This document shows, in pieces, positions 8,349 through 17,164 of a stretch of 64,000 bases of DNA (within the stretch, counting starts at the first letter, position 1; the number at the start of each line of letters is the position of its first letter). Both the position numbers and the translations under genes were made by a program. The DNA comes from Prevotella melaninogenica (GTDB lineage: Bacteria; Bacteroidota; Bacteroidia; Bacteroidales; Bacteroidaceae). The stretch lies in NCBI RefSeq assembly GCF_013267595.1, contig NZ_CP054010.1, forward strand, positions 1,116,001 to 1,180,000. The letters are read 5' to 3'. Below the pieces are notes generated by a model. That model was not told the DNA's origin and made no database searches. It saw only the letters and a program-made list of their open reading frames with translations.

Positions 8349-9011
8349 TTATTCTTCTACAATCTCAGCGTCTTCAATATTATCTGTAACCAACTTGTCG
8401 CCTGTCACAATCTTAGCTTCTTCAGCCTTCTCGTAAGATTTGCGGACAAGATACATGCGGATAATCAAGATGAATTCTAAGACGCCATAGTACATAAATG
8501 CCCATCCGAGAACTAATAATGGGAGTTGTGCAGTCTCTATTGGCTTACTAATCAACAGAATGGCTATCGCCAAGATGACTGTTGGGAAGAGCCACATATA
8601 GACCGGAACACGAGCGTACTGACGTGAACGAGCGAGGTTCATAAACTGATTGACAGCACCGAGAATCAGTAATGCTGCAAGGATATAAACCACCCATGTG
8701 ATAAACGTGTTGGGCATGACGGCAAGGATGATACCCAAGGCAATACTGCCGACACCTGCAATAGGGAAGGAAGGTAACTTGAGGTTTTCTTCTTCTTGTT
8801 GTCCTTCTTGCTGTTCTGCCTTCGCTGTTTTCTTTGCTACTTTCTCCTTTTCAAAATAGTAAGCGATGCAGGAAACCAATCCAGAGAGTAGGAAGAGTAT
8901 ACCCACGGTGATGGTCATCCACGTCATAGTTTCCTCACGATATCTTACGAGGAGGAAACCTGTCACTAATACGATAATAGCCCTTATGGCTGATATTTGA
9001 AGTACTTTCAT
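8349..9011 (-). CDS. HdeD/DUF308-type membrane protein
   Basis: A 220-residue membrane protein with six hydrophobic segments in two groups of three (residues about 5-22, 30-52, 80-100, 104-124, 135-155 and 160-185). They are separated by a charged Glu/Lys/Gln loop (about 55-75), and the tail is acidic. This is the layout of the HdeD/DUF308 family, whose members are linked to acid or general stress in enterobacteria; the role in Bacteroidota is unknown. A promoter box just upstream (9017-9024) would give a nearly leaderless transcript. ogt follows in the same transcript. Confidence 0.75.
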   Translation of the reverse strand: MKVLQISAIRAIIVLVTGFLLVRYREETMTWMTITVGILFLLSGLVSCIAYYFEKEKVAKKTAKAEQQEGQQEEENLKLPSFPIAGVGSIALGIILAVMPNTFITWVVYILAALLILGAVNQFMNLARSRQYARVPVYMWLFPTVILAIAILLISKPIETAQLPLLVLGWAFMYYGVLEFILIIRMYLVRKSYEKAEEAKIVTGDKLVTDNIEDAEIVEE

Positions 9012-9016
9012 AGATG

Positions 9017-9024
9017 CAAAAATA
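9017..9024 (-). promoter_or_regulatory. -7 box of the DUF308-ogt transcript
   Basis: On the minus strand it reads TATTTTTG and ends only 6 bases before the ATG at 9011. Transcription would start at or next to the start codon, that is, with little or no leader. Confidence 0.55.
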
Positions 9025-9067
9025 CAAAATAATCTCTATTCCAACGTTTTACTCCCTGACTTTTTAT

Positions 9068-9075
9068 TATTTTTG
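9068..9075 (+). promoter_or_regulatory. -7 box of the histidine phosphatase gene
   Basis: TATTTTTG fits TAnnTTTG, 21 bases before the ATG at 9096. It is divergent from the 9017-9024 box. Confidence 0.55.
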
Positions 9076-9095
9076 CAATAAGAAATGATGAAGTT

Positions 9096-9614
9096 ATGAC
9101 ATTATTATATCTTGTAAGGCATGGTGAAACGGTGGATAACGCCAATCATATTATGCAAGGACAAACACCGGGAGAACTGAATGAGCAGGGTGTCAAGCAG
9201 GCTGAAGCTCTTGCAGAACGTTTGAAAGATGAACCGATAGATGCCTTTGTTTCAAGTGATTTGCAGCGTAGTATTCATACCTGCAAACTGATTGCTGCCC
9301 CTCATGGGAAGGCTGTTACGACGACTCCATTGCTTCGTGAACGTGACTGGGGTTCGTTTACTGGGAAGTATATTCCTAATTTAGCGAATCTGAAGGACCC
9401 CTCTTTATGGCCCGATGACATCGAAAGCTTAGAAGATTTGAAGGCTCGTGCTAAGGAATTCCTTACATGGTTGAAGGAAGAATATCCTGATAAGAAGGTG
9501 CTTGCCGTAGGACATGGTATTATTAATAAAGCCATTCAAAGCATTTACTTTGATAAGCCGATGAATGAACTGAAGCCAATGGGGAATGCCGAGGTTAGGG
9601 TACTTGAGCTATAA
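9096..9614 (+). CDS. Histidine phosphatase family protein
   Basis: A 172-residue protein of the phosphoglycerate-mutase-like branch. The RHG signature LVRHGET with catalytic His9 is at the N-terminus, followed by SSDLQRSIHTC, LRERDWGSFTG and the second catalytic histidine in VLAVGHGIIN near residue 147. The substrate cannot be told from the sequence; this short form includes broad-specificity and alpha-ribazole-type phosphatases. It is a single gene with its own promoter and a hairpin just after the stop. Confidence 0.9.
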   Translation: MTLLYLVRHGETVDNANHIMQGQTPGELNEQGVKQAEALAERLKDEPIDAFVSSDLQRSIHTCKLIAAPHGKAVTTTPLLRERDWGSFTGKYIPNLANLKDPSLWPDDIESLEDLKARAKEFLTWLKEEYPDKKVLAVGHGIINKAIQSIYFDKPMNELKPMGNAEVRVLEL

Positions 9615-9619
9615 GGTTT

Positions 9620-9648
9620 ATAAGGCTTATTAGCCCTATAAGCCTTAT
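9620..9648. terminator. Hairpin after the histidine phosphatase gene
   Basis: ATAAGGCTTAT (9620-9630) and ATAAGCCTTAT (9638-9648) form a perfect 11-bp stem with a 7-base loop, 6 bases after the stop codon. There is no strong T run, so this is a weak or factor-assisted terminator. Confidence 0.45.
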
Positions 9649-9887
9649 TGCGCCTAATACTAAAAAGCGAAGAGGAGCCTCACTCACGTGAAACTCCTCC
9701 CCTTCATTTAAATAACTCTCTTTGTTACATCTCTAATTTGGTCTGAATGCAGTCTTACTCATTGGTTTGCTAACTGCTAAACAATCTTTATTACCTTAAT
9801 TCGTCTAATCTATTTATCTTTTAAAACCTTAGTGCTTAGTATTTAAACCTGATTGAATCAACGTCTATTTATTATATCTTAATGTCG

Positions 9888-10757
9888 TTATCTATGTCCA
9901 CCAAATGAGCTACTTCCGTTTGAAACGCTTCCACCACCTGAGCGGTTTCCGCCAAATGTTGCGCCACCACCACCGAAGCTGTTGCTTGGTGCATCGAATG
10001 AGCGACTTGGCTCATAGCTTCTTGTTGCGCCACCATAGTTCCTACTTCCACCGAAGTTACCACCATAGTTAGGTTGAGTAACCGTTGTTCGTGTTGAACT
10101 CTCTCGTGGAGCGTAGTACTGATAATTACGTGGTCCATCAAAGTTTCCGCGTTGCTGATTGCCGAAGCTGCGTGGGCGGTCGTTCTGATAAGTAGGACCA
10201 TTGTTATAATAGTAGTTTCCTCCTCTATTGTAATCGCCACGTATGTAGCTATCTCTCATCCCATATCGGCTGTTATAATCTCCGCCGTAGAAGATTTCTC
10301 TTCCGTTATACCAACTTCTTCCGCCATTCATTCGCCAGCTGTGGGCTCCGTTGTAAACGTTGTAGAACGATGGTCGTCCGAAGTAATAATAGTCGCGGCG
10401 TGGATAACGAGCATAAATGCCAAATCTCCAGTAGCCTGCGTCCCATCTCAGTGGGCGGTAGAAATATGCTGCTTCAACGTATGCACGATATTGCCAATCA
10501 TAGAGGATATAGCTCAAATCTACATTTCGATGTGACCAATACATTCCATAGAGGTCGTCTACCGTGTTGACATTCATGAGGTAATCCAAGTTTATTTCGT
10601 AGGCTGCCTCATATTGTGCCTCTGTCAGATTCAGCTCGTAAGCCATCTTATCTGTTAGAAAGAGTGCTTGTACTCGAGCCTGCTCATAACTCATTGCGCT
10701 TGTTGATGCGCCGATAACTATGAGCGATGCGATAAGGGTTAGTACTATCCTTCTCAT
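9888..10757 (-). CDS. Exported Gly/Asn/Tyr-rich protein, unknown function
   Basis: A 289-residue protein with a signal peptide (residues 1-22, MRRIVLTLIASLIVIGASTS). Residues 25-125 are helical, containing an ALFLTDKMAYELNLTEAQY segment reminiscent of periplasmic sensor-type helical proteins. From about 130 onward it is low-complexity, rich in Gly, Asn, Tyr, Arg and Ser, with repeated GG/SFGG and RNY motifs. It may be a surface or matrix protein; no catalytic motif is seen. The nearest promoter-like box is only a near match (10828-10835, TTCCTTTG on the minus strand). Confidence 0.65.
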   Translation of the reverse strand: MRRIVLTLIASLIVIGASTSAMSYEQARVQALFLTDKMAYELNLTEAQYEAAYEINLDYLMNVNTVDDLYGMYWSHRNVDLSYILYDWQYRAYVEAAYFYRPLRWDAGYWRFGIYARYPRRDYYYFGRPSFYNVYNGAHSWRMNGGRSWYNGREIFYGGDYNSRYGMRDSYIRGDYNRGGNYYYNNGPTYQNDRPRSFGNQQRGNFDGPRNYQYYAPRESSTRTTVTQPNYGGNFGGSRNYGGATRSYEPSRSFDAPSNSFGGGGATFGGNRSGGGSVSNGSSSFGGHR

Positions 10758-11220
10758 AATCGTTACCTTTTTAAGTTCTTATTCAAGTTTCGGACTACTT
10801 CTAAAAGCATTTCCTAACTTTCACGATGCAAAGGAACGAAGAAAAAAAGACATGTGAAAAGGATTTCCCCTATACAGTGGGGGATTTTCCCTAAACTTGT
10901 GTTTGACACGATATAAAGCCCTAAAATCTCACCTTATTTATATATACATTTAGTTTTAGTTTTATGTTGCTGTCACTTTTAACAATTCTCGTAACCGAAT
11001 GGAAATTAAATGATTACATACTGAGAGGGGATGACAGGAATGACAGGAAAGTTAGTTTTGAAGGATTCTTTCTGTTCTTATTTCATTAAAATCGGTCATT
11101 AGTCCCCAATATGTTTAGGCGCTAATGACCGATTTGGCTTTAAAGCCTTCTCATTTTTAATAGATGAATGGATAGCTTCTATTGCTCGAATAGAATTCTC
11201 ATATGATTGACAGCACGATA
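10758..11220. other. Intergenic region with small inverted-repeat remnants
   Basis: No gene seen. It holds GATGACAGGAATGACAGG near 11027 facing GCTGTCAC near 10970. A similar pair occurs at 36580-36680 in reverse orientation, which suggests a degenerate about 110-bp element. The AATCGGTCATTAG palindrome follows at 11090-11134. Confidence 0.5.
11090..11134. mobile_element. 45-bp derivative of the 7287-7472 element
   Basis: AATCGGTCATTAG (11090-11102) and CTAATGACCGATT (11122-11134) are the same 13-bp perfect inverted ends as at 7287-7472. The 19-base interior shares ATATGTTTAGG with the right end of the larger copy, so this is an internal deletion form. Confidence 0.5.
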
Positions 11221-12450
11221 TTACTCATCACGCATCTTCTGCATCTCGATATCAACATCAATGCGGTAGCGGCGATAATGCTTCCCGGCAATATCCTCAA
11301 AGCCTGGAAGATGAAAGTACTTGTTACGTTTGAGATAATCACGGAGGTTCTCGTCATAGTATAAGCCGTGGCCGAATCCGTTTATATCAATGGAAGTACC
11401 GATGCCCTTGTCAAACAGAAGACCATAATAATAGCCCACGTAAGCACCAATTCTATACCTCTCCTCTTTCGTAAGGCCGTCGAACTCGGGATAATTCCTT
11501 AAATCCAGCAAGGTCGATGCATACTGATCCAGCATAAGGAAATACTCATTCTCCTCATTTACGTGCTTCAACATATACTCCATCAGACCTCGGTGAATAA
11601 GCAATTTCCTATTGGCGCCTCTTGAAGCAAAGAGTGCCTTGGTTTCATCAGCCTCAGGAATTCTGTTAACCACCTTGATTTCATCGAGCATCATCTTGTT
11701 GATTACATCAGACTTGTCGTAGCCGTATTCCAGGAACAGGTCACGAAGGAAGCTCCGGTTATTATTCATAAGCCAAGTGAGGGCAGCCTTGCTGTCGTGG
11801 AAGATGAACTGGTTTTTATAGAAAAGTTCTTTATCTATCCTGTAAGATAATTTACCCTTTTTGAGTACATTATTATCAGCATCCTCATCATCAAAGCCTT
11901 CAAGCAGGGTAGCACCTTCGATAATAGGGTGGAATATAATATAGTTATATTTAGGGACAAAAAGATTCCGATACCAAAAGCAAAATAGGGTTTCCGTAGC
12001 TCCATCGTCCATAGACCTACGCTGATCTAAACGCTCTTGAGGTAGCCCATCTTTAAATACATATCTGCGAAGTCCTTTTTTAAACAGAGAGTTATTACTT
12101 TCAGATGTATCTATATTATAATACTTCTTGATGGCTTTTTGCGCCTCAGCATCGCTAACAGGCAGAAACCCCATCCTTTTAAGGATTTCGAAATTCAATT
12201 CTACTGCAAGATCTGTATACTCCACTTTCTTCTCTATAGGCATTACCGTAACGCCATCAAGTCCCACTTCCGCAAGTTCTCTATAATATTCTCTGATTTC
12301 GTGGTCATACTTCTTTATCAAGTCTACCTCACTCTTTACAGTTCTTTCTTGATGAACTTGCTGTTTTGAGCTCTGCTTTGGAGCCTGTTCCTTGCATCCA
12401 TTCATTAATACTACATTTAGAATAAGCAGTAAAAGATATATTTTCTTCAT
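11221..12450 (-). CDS. Lipoprotein, putative T6SS immunity protein (type B)
   Basis: A 409-residue protein with a lipoprotein signal peptide (LNVVLMNGC, Cys at about 19). It is a clear paralogue of the product of 17165-18394: both share RELAEVGLDGVTVM, VSDAEA.KAIKKYYNID, and FIFHDSKAALTWLMNN followed by FLRDLFLEYGYDKSD. It is the last gene of the effector island, separated by a repeat-containing gap from the SH3 lipoprotein gene. A role in neutralising a periplasmic peptidoglycan-degrading effector is inferred from position, localisation and the paralogy; no toxin lies directly upstream. It has its own -7 box. Confidence 0.6.
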   Translation of the reverse strand: MKKIYLLLLILNVVLMNGCKEQAPKQSSKQQVHQERTVKSEVDLIKKYDHEIREYYRELAEVGLDGVTVMPIEKKVEYTDLAVELNFEILKRMGFLPVSDAEAQKAIKKYYNIDTSESNNSLFKKGLRRYVFKDGLPQERLDQRRSMDDGATETLFCFWYRNLFVPKYNYIIFHPIIEGATLLEGFDDEDADNNVLKKGKLSYRIDKELFYKNQFIFHDSKAALTWLMNNNRSFLRDLFLEYGYDKSDVINKMMLDEIKVVNRIPEADETKALFASRGANRKLLIHRGLMEYMLKHVNEENEYFLMLDQYASTLLDLRNYPEFDGLTKEERYRIGAYVGYYYGLLFDKGIGTSIDINGFGHGLYYDENLRDYLKRNKYFHLPGFEDIAGKHYRRYRIDVDIEMQKMRDE

Positions 12451-12547
12451 AAGACAACTATTTTCGGTTCCTTAATGTATTTATGGCTTAAAGTTGATAT
12501 GCGTGGGCTATTTTAACAAGCCTCTAATAACTTTGAATAATATACTG

Positions 12548-12555
12548 CAAAGATA
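12548..12555 (-). promoter_or_regulatory. -7 box of the 11221-12450 lipoprotein gene
   Basis: It reads TATCTTTG on the minus strand, followed by CAG, about 98 bases before the start. The upstream sequence AGTTCTAAGGAATTC resembles that before the ankyrin gene promoter (AGTTCTAAGAACTTC). Confidence 0.6.
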
Positions 12556-12866
12556 TAAAAATATCTGAATTCCTTAGAACTTTTTGGGTCCTTCCATTAA
12601 ATGTGTGGACGCTTTTCGTATTGCTTTAAAAAAAAGGACCGAAGTTACTCATTAAACAAAAACATAGCTAAGACAATCAACTATCTATCCTATTATCATC
12701 CTCTGACATTGAAAACCTTTTCATTTAAGACTTCAAATTCTGTAGACAAGGGTTTGAAAAATCATTACATAATTTCAAGCAAGACATCAATAAATAACGA
12801 CAAGACTACATACAAAACGCAGGTCTGCAATAAACAGGAAATCAATTAGTTATAAAGCAGCAGAAT

Positions 12867-12976
12867 AAAAGGTGCTTAATTGGATTTCAAAAGGGCGTTA
12901 GTAAGGCTCTTAAAGGGCACCTATTGCAAGGCAATTAGGCGTCTTTTAGAAGCCAAAAGAGCATGTATTAGTTTTG
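12867..12976 (+). repeat. 22-bp-period array, copy 3 (five units)
   Basis: Five contiguous 22-bp units starting AAAAGGTGCTTAATTGG; the fourth starts AATTAGGCG and the fifth AAAAGAGCATGTATTAG. Same order of units as copy 1. It marks the left side of the effector island, with copy 4 in inverse orientation on the right. Confidence 0.9.
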
Positions 12977-13224
12977 AAGAGTGTGAAAATAGTTTACAAA
13001 CTTTTATTAATAAGGGAATACGTTGTTTGTAGAAGGCAGATATACATCGCACCTAATTACATTTATCATGTAGTTTATCCCCCTTTATAAAACCATCTTA
13101 TTGGGGGCAATCATACCATGTATGTCGATTAATCTCATTCTATTAACCTGTCTACGCATTTAACGGAAGAACCATTTTTGCTTCCTCCTTAGGGGGAGTT
13201 GTGATTAAAGTCCAATAGAAACAG

Positions 13225-14424
13225 TTAATTACATCTAATCCTACTCTTGTGAATATATCCAACTTTACCATTGTCAGTCTTTACTTTCCACCAATCTCCA
13301 CGTTTCTCAATGACATTAACAAAGCTGCCTGATTTAACCTGAGTTATGATCTTAGCTTTAGAACTTCCAGACGTTCGTACATTGGTATAACCATCAGGAT
13401 CTTCAATATAATAATCTGCGAAATCATCTGTTGTAGAGCTTAACAATAGTACAGCCTTAGCAACATCACGCAAAGCAGTACTCCCATAATAATTATTTTT
13501 CTCCATACGCTGTATAAGCTCTTTGTCAACTAACATGAAATTAGAAAGATGCTGATATACTTTTTTATCCATCACCTTGAGGATATTGTCTTGATGTGTC
13601 TCATCGTACTTGTTCAAGCAATCCAACAGACATACCAAACATTCATCTTTCACTTCCTGCCTCACGTTGATTTGCTTATAATGCTTATAATAGGCATAAA
13701 CAAGATTCTCAAAAGTTTCCATACGGTCTTTGCTTGTTTCTGCATACTTGTAAAACATGGTAATCAGTTTCTTCCTATACCCCCTTGATGGATTGTTGTA
13801 AAACAGGACGTTCGTAACATCATTGACAATATAACCGTTTTGACAAGCGTATTCAATGGCACGCTGGATAAGCAGGTCATTATTTTCATAATCCAAGTCA
13901 AAGACAACATCTATTGCATTATCCTTATGTTTATAGAAATAAGACAAGGAAGAAGAATGGTCATTGAATAATAATTTATTGTATGCCAGAAACATATCCG
14001 CTATACCATTTTCCTTTGTATAAAGAACTTTACGAGCTTCATCCATAGTTGGCTCATGGTCTAATGCTGGCTGATAAAACAGACTTTCGTTGCCCGTATA
14101 GATAAACCTGCCAATCTCATTGACAGAATATATAATATCCTCATTTATATCTAAGCTGTACACTTGTGCAGACGGATGAAGTCGTATTCCAAAAAACTGT
14201 AGACACTTTTCTTTGAACACTTCATAGCTTGGTGCCTTATAACCATGTGATTTTGCATACTCTTCCAATATGAGAGACTGCATACTGTCTTCTTTCTTCA
14301 TTAGTATTGTATTTACATATTCGGTTTTTACCTTTTTCTGCTTGGAAACTGAAGACTGCCCCTTACAATTTATTATTGTCAGGCTGAACAAGCAGAATAA
14401 TATTATTTTTATGTTTCTATTCAT
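13225..14424 (-). CDS. Lipoprotein with C-terminal SH3 domain, putative immunity protein
   Basis: A 399-residue protein with a lipoprotein signal (LFSLTIINC, Cys20). Residues 340-399 form a bacterial SH3 domain (GYTNVRTSGSS..., WWKVKTDNGKVGYIHKSRI), a fold that typically binds peptidoglycan. The middle shares landmarks with the other immunity-like lipoproteins: SHGYKAPSYEVFKEK...FFGI and NKLLFNDHSSSLSYF correspond to THGYKRPSTELFQER...VFG and NNFIFYNDVNAF in the 24456 product. It lies 94 bases downstream of the GH19-YkuD cassette, and I infer it to be that toxin's immunity protein. SH3 binding to peptide stems could shield the substrate. Confidence 0.65.
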   Translation of the reverse strand: MNRNIKIILFCLFSLTIINCKGQSSVSKQKKVKTEYVNTILMKKEDSMQSLILEEYAKSHGYKAPSYEVFKEKCLQFFGIRLHPSAQVYSLDINEDIIYSVNEIGRFIYTGNESLFYQPALDHEPTMDEARKVLYTKENGIADMFLAYNKLLFNDHSSSLSYFYKHKDNAIDVVFDLDYENNDLLIQRAIEYACQNGYIVNDVTNVLFYNNPSRGYRKKLITMFYKYAETSKDRMETFENLVYAYYKHYKQINVRQEVKDECLVCLLDCLNKYDETHQDNILKVMDKKVYQHLSNFMLVDKELIQRMEKNNYYGSTALRDVAKAVLLLSSTTDDFADYYIEDPDGYTNVRTSGSSKAKIITQVKSGSFVNVIEKRGDWWKVKTDNGKVGYIHKSRIRCN

Positions 14425-14518
14425 TGCTTTTTACTATTTCCCGTTCGTTGACTATCTTTTGGATCTTTTTTCATTTCATAATGTCTATAGACATCATTAA
14501 TGTCTCCACTATAATCTT

Positions 14519-15697
14519 CTATATAACAATAGATTTTTTATTTTTATACTCATTGTATATCTCCGTTAGTTTTTTCATTGAAGAATTATAAATTCGAATG
14601 CAACCATATGTTGACATTAATTTACCTTGGTCATTTATAAATTTACCATATCCTACTGTGTGACCAGCATGAATTGCAATTCCAGCTCTACCATTTTTTG
14701 ATGCTCTTTGAAATTCACCAGTGATTCCTGTTAGTTCAATCAGACCATTATTTCCATAGCTAAGGTTACCACGATGTTTATTAGGAGAATAACTTGTTGA
14801 AGCTTTACCTGTTGGAGTATCTCCATTACCAGCCTTACGCAGTCTATTCCTATTACTACCTCTACATAAAGAATGTGTCTTATAAACAATACCATTACTG
14901 TCTAAAACTATCATTGGACCTTCAAAATCTCTTTTTGAAGGAGTTATAACGTCAATATAAAGTTCTTTCTCTTTTATCTCATATTTCCTATCAAAAGTAT
15001 ATATTTTATTTTTTGATTTTTTATTAGATAAATTAATGCATTGAGCTACTTTTAGGACCTCGATTGCATTGTGGAAGAACTCACGGCGCGGTACTATTAT
15101 ACTTTCACTCTTTGATTTATTCATTAATGCAGAAACATTGTCTACATCTTTGTCTGACAGGCCCACGGCTCTACCATTTAATCCCACTTTCTTCCAATAT
15201 ACTATTGATGAAAGAATAGCATCGTATGGATTTTGTTTTAACTTAAAAGGGTTGTCGTTCAATGCCCATTTAACATCAAGCTCACACTCTTTAATTGCGT
15301 ACTCTTCAATAGATGTATAAGTATCTTTCAAGCTAATTTGATGAAAGCCTTTTCCACTATACCGCCATCCGTCTCCCTGTTTTGTGTGATTTTTAGATAG
15401 TTTATTTTTGGAGCTATAAACAGTATTTGCAATTATTGGCCAGTTAGATTTATTCATAGATAAATTAGACAAACGACGTGCTTCTGCTTTTTTAGCATCT
15501 AAACTTTTAAAAGAATCAAAATATGATGAAAATATCGCCATCATTCTATCAGGATTACTATACTTAAACCTTTCTTGTAAATCATAAAACTTTGTTTCAG
15601 CAGCTAACTGGGCTAGAAAATGAGCCTTTCTTATGCAAGTGTTTAAACCTGCAAGTTTTCGATATTTATTGAAATATGGCAAAGCGGCCTTAATCAT
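14519..15697 (-). CDS. Orphan effector C-terminus: GH19-like muramidase + YkuD L,D-transpeptidase fold
   Basis: 392 residues from the first Met. Residues 1-230 resemble the GH19 chitinase/lysozyme fold: LNTCIRKAHFLAQLAAET with the catalytic Glu, and GDGWRYSGKGFHQISLKD. Residues 240-392 resemble a YkuD domain, with AIHAGH and the nucleophile motif STYGCIRIY (Cys at about 362). The frame is open upstream to 15998 with no ATG, running through a copy of the effector linker (15777-15990) that ends in GCPRC. It is therefore a displaced C-terminal module without a delivery domain or its own start, probably silent until recombined. The YkuD domain could act on peptide stems as a transpeptidase or carboxypeptidase; that is inference. 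Confidence 0.75.
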   Translation of the reverse strand: MIKAALPYFNKYRKLAGLNTCIRKAHFLAQLAAETKFYDLQERFKYSNPDRMMAIFSSYFDSFKSLDAKKAEARRLSNLSMNKSNWPIIANTVYSSKNKLSKNHTKQGDGWRYSGKGFHQISLKDTYTSIEEYAIKECELDVKWALNDNPFKLKQNPYDAILSSIVYWKKVGLNGRAVGLSDKDVDNVSALMNKSKSESIIVPRREFFHNAIEVLKVAQCINLSNKKSKNKIYTFDRKYEIKEKELYIDVITPSKRDFEGPMIVLDSNGIVYKTHSLCRGSNRNRLRKAGNGDTPTGKASTSYSPNKHRGNLSYGNNGLIELTGITGEFQRASKNGRAGIAIHAGHTVGYGKFINDQGKLMSTYGCIRIYNSSMKKLTEIYNEYKNKKSIVI

Positions 15698-15776
15698 AGT
15701 GTCATCTTCTATAACACTTTTCCCATTTTGATTTATGCAAATCTGTTTTATTTCCTCTAATGTAACATCCTTATTA

Positions 15777-15990
15777 CAGCGTGGACATCCATCTTTTTCA
15801 GGCTCTGTGCGATTAACATTCGCCTTGCTGGGTTCTGCCTTTGGCGTTGGGATATGCCGCTTGACAGAGAAAAGAACTTCCTTCCCTTTAAGTATGTATT
15901 GTTTGGTTTCCTTTGAGGTCTGTCTGCCAGTATTATTATTTACATTTCCGTTGGAAGATTGATTACTACTGAAAATCCACGAAACAATGG
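15777..15990 (-). repeat. Effector linker copy at orphan cassette 1
   Basis: Nearly identical in DNA (roughly 95% by eye) to 25932-26145 inside the full effector. It encodes the serine/asparagine-rich region, KQYILKGKEVLFSVKRHIP and EPEKDGCPRC in frame with the YkuD cassette. Homology stops at about 15990, just before the stop codon (15993-15995) of the next gene. Confidence 0.9.
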
Positions 15991-15992
15991 CT

Positions 15993-17018
15993 TTAATTCA
16001 ACTGATAGAACTCTCCATAGTCATTGATACGGTAAACATCTATGGAGGTTTTCTTACCCTCTACAGTTCGCACATAGATTGTACCATCCGTAAAGATAGC
16101 GAAGTCTTCCTTTATGTCATTATATGAGCTGAAGGCAAGGATGTTGATATTGTTGTCGTCGTCTATCATCCCATTCTTGTAGGTATATATAAGAAACTCA
16201 TCGTCTTCGTTGCAGTTATAAGCAACAAAAATGGGGAAAGACTTATAGTTAGGAAGTTTCACGAAATAGAAACCACCACTGCTGTTCATCTGGGATATAC
16301 TCTTCCCCATACATACTCTCAGTTTTCCTTTATAGGGACGAATATTATATTCACGGGCACGCTTGCTACTCATCTCCTTTTTTACATCCTGATACAAGTC
16401 GGCCTGAGTATATTCCAGCTTTGCATCAAGAGAAGGTTGTCCCTGACCAGATTTTCTCACGTATTTGAAAACACCAGCAATGTTATTATGAAATAACACA
16501 AGGTACTCACCAGTATAAATATACTCCAACATATCGCTGTATATCTCGTGTTCCGACGACTGTATAAGCAAAACAGGAACTGACTTGGATATATTGATGC
16601 CACGAAGAGCAAAGTAATCCTTTAGATAGGGGTAGTAAAGTGCATCCCGTTCGTACATAAACGGATCACGGTCTGTACGGCAAACCTTGATTTTCTTCCC
16701 ATTCAGATAAAGGATAGAGTCACCAAGTATCTGTATCTTCATGTTCTGAAGTTCCTCCAAGCTATTCTCATTTTTTGTGACGGAATAATCATAGTAAGAC
16801 ACAAGTTCCCAACTGTCTTTCGGTTGGTATTTCTTTGCGGCATACGTGCGATGGATAGCATTCCAGTCTGCCAGCGTCTTGTCGCTGACAGGCTGAACCA
16901 AGGAGCCTGTAGCTCCTTTACGCACCTTTGGCATAGGACGCTCTGTCTTTCTCTGTGCTTCAGAGTACACTATGAAAAACAACAAGGCAATTAGTATTAG
17001 TACTACCTTCCTTTTCAT
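15993..17018 (-). CDS. Exported protein of the M23 cassette, putative immunity or accessory
   Basis: A 341-residue protein with a signal peptide (MKRKVVLILIALLFFIVYSEAQ) and no lipobox. It is followed by a mixed alpha/beta region with several aromatic beta-strand-like stretches (YIYTGEYLVLFHNN, GFYFVKLPNYKSFPIFVAY). No known domain is recognised. It follows the type B lipoprotein gene of the M23 cassette by 146 bases, and its stop codon sits at the junction with the linker copy of the next cassette. Position in the island suggests an immunity or accessory role; nothing in the sequence proves it. Confidence 0.6.
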   Translation of the reverse strand: MKRKVVLILIALLFFIVYSEAQRKTERPMPKVRKGATGSLVQPVSDKTLADWNAIHRTYAAKKYQPKDSWELVSYYDYSVTKNENSLEELQNMKIQILGDSILYLNGKKIKVCRTDRDPFMYERDALYYPYLKDYFALRGINISKSVPVLLIQSSEHEIYSDMLEYIYTGEYLVLFHNNIAGVFKYVRKSGQGQPSLDAKLEYTQADLYQDVKKEMSSKRAREYNIRPYKGKLRVCMGKSISQMNSSGGFYFVKLPNYKSFPIFVAYNCNEDDEFLIYTYKNGMIDDDNNINILAFSSYNDIKEDFAIFTDGTIYVRTVEGKKTSIDVYRINDYGEFYQLN

Positions 17019-17164
17019 ATCTTGATTTTTATCTATGCTATGAACAGCTGTTTACAGGATGAATTAGCTACGATTCTGAACATTCAATGCCCCCCTTCCG
17101 GCAATATAGAATGTTGATACATATACGATGTCTTCATAACGTCAAAGAATAGCATAATATTATG

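Larger units (their letters stand above)
12451..13224. other. Intergenic region with 22-bp array and extended repeat homology
   Basis: No convincing gene. From about 12740 it matches 62510-62625 (shared GGTTTGAAAAATCATTACA-like start and AACAGGAAATCA). It then carries array copy 3, then a tail ending GCATTTAACGGAAGAACCA (13156-13174) that matches the tail after copy 1. It is therefore a mosaic of the copy 7 upstream flank and the copy 1 downstream flank. Confidence 0.7.

Noticed and set aside
9872..10240. A 122-residue frame overlapping the 3' end of the Gly/Tyr-rich exported protein
   Set aside because: It is a shadow frame of a compositionally biased gene, with no own start signals or recognisable domain.
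12601..12849. An 82-residue frame starting MCGRFS, like the SRAP (YedK/HMCES) start
   Set aside because: Only the first six residues fit; the rest is low-complexity and lies in repeat-flank sequence also found near 62510-62620. Most likely chance.
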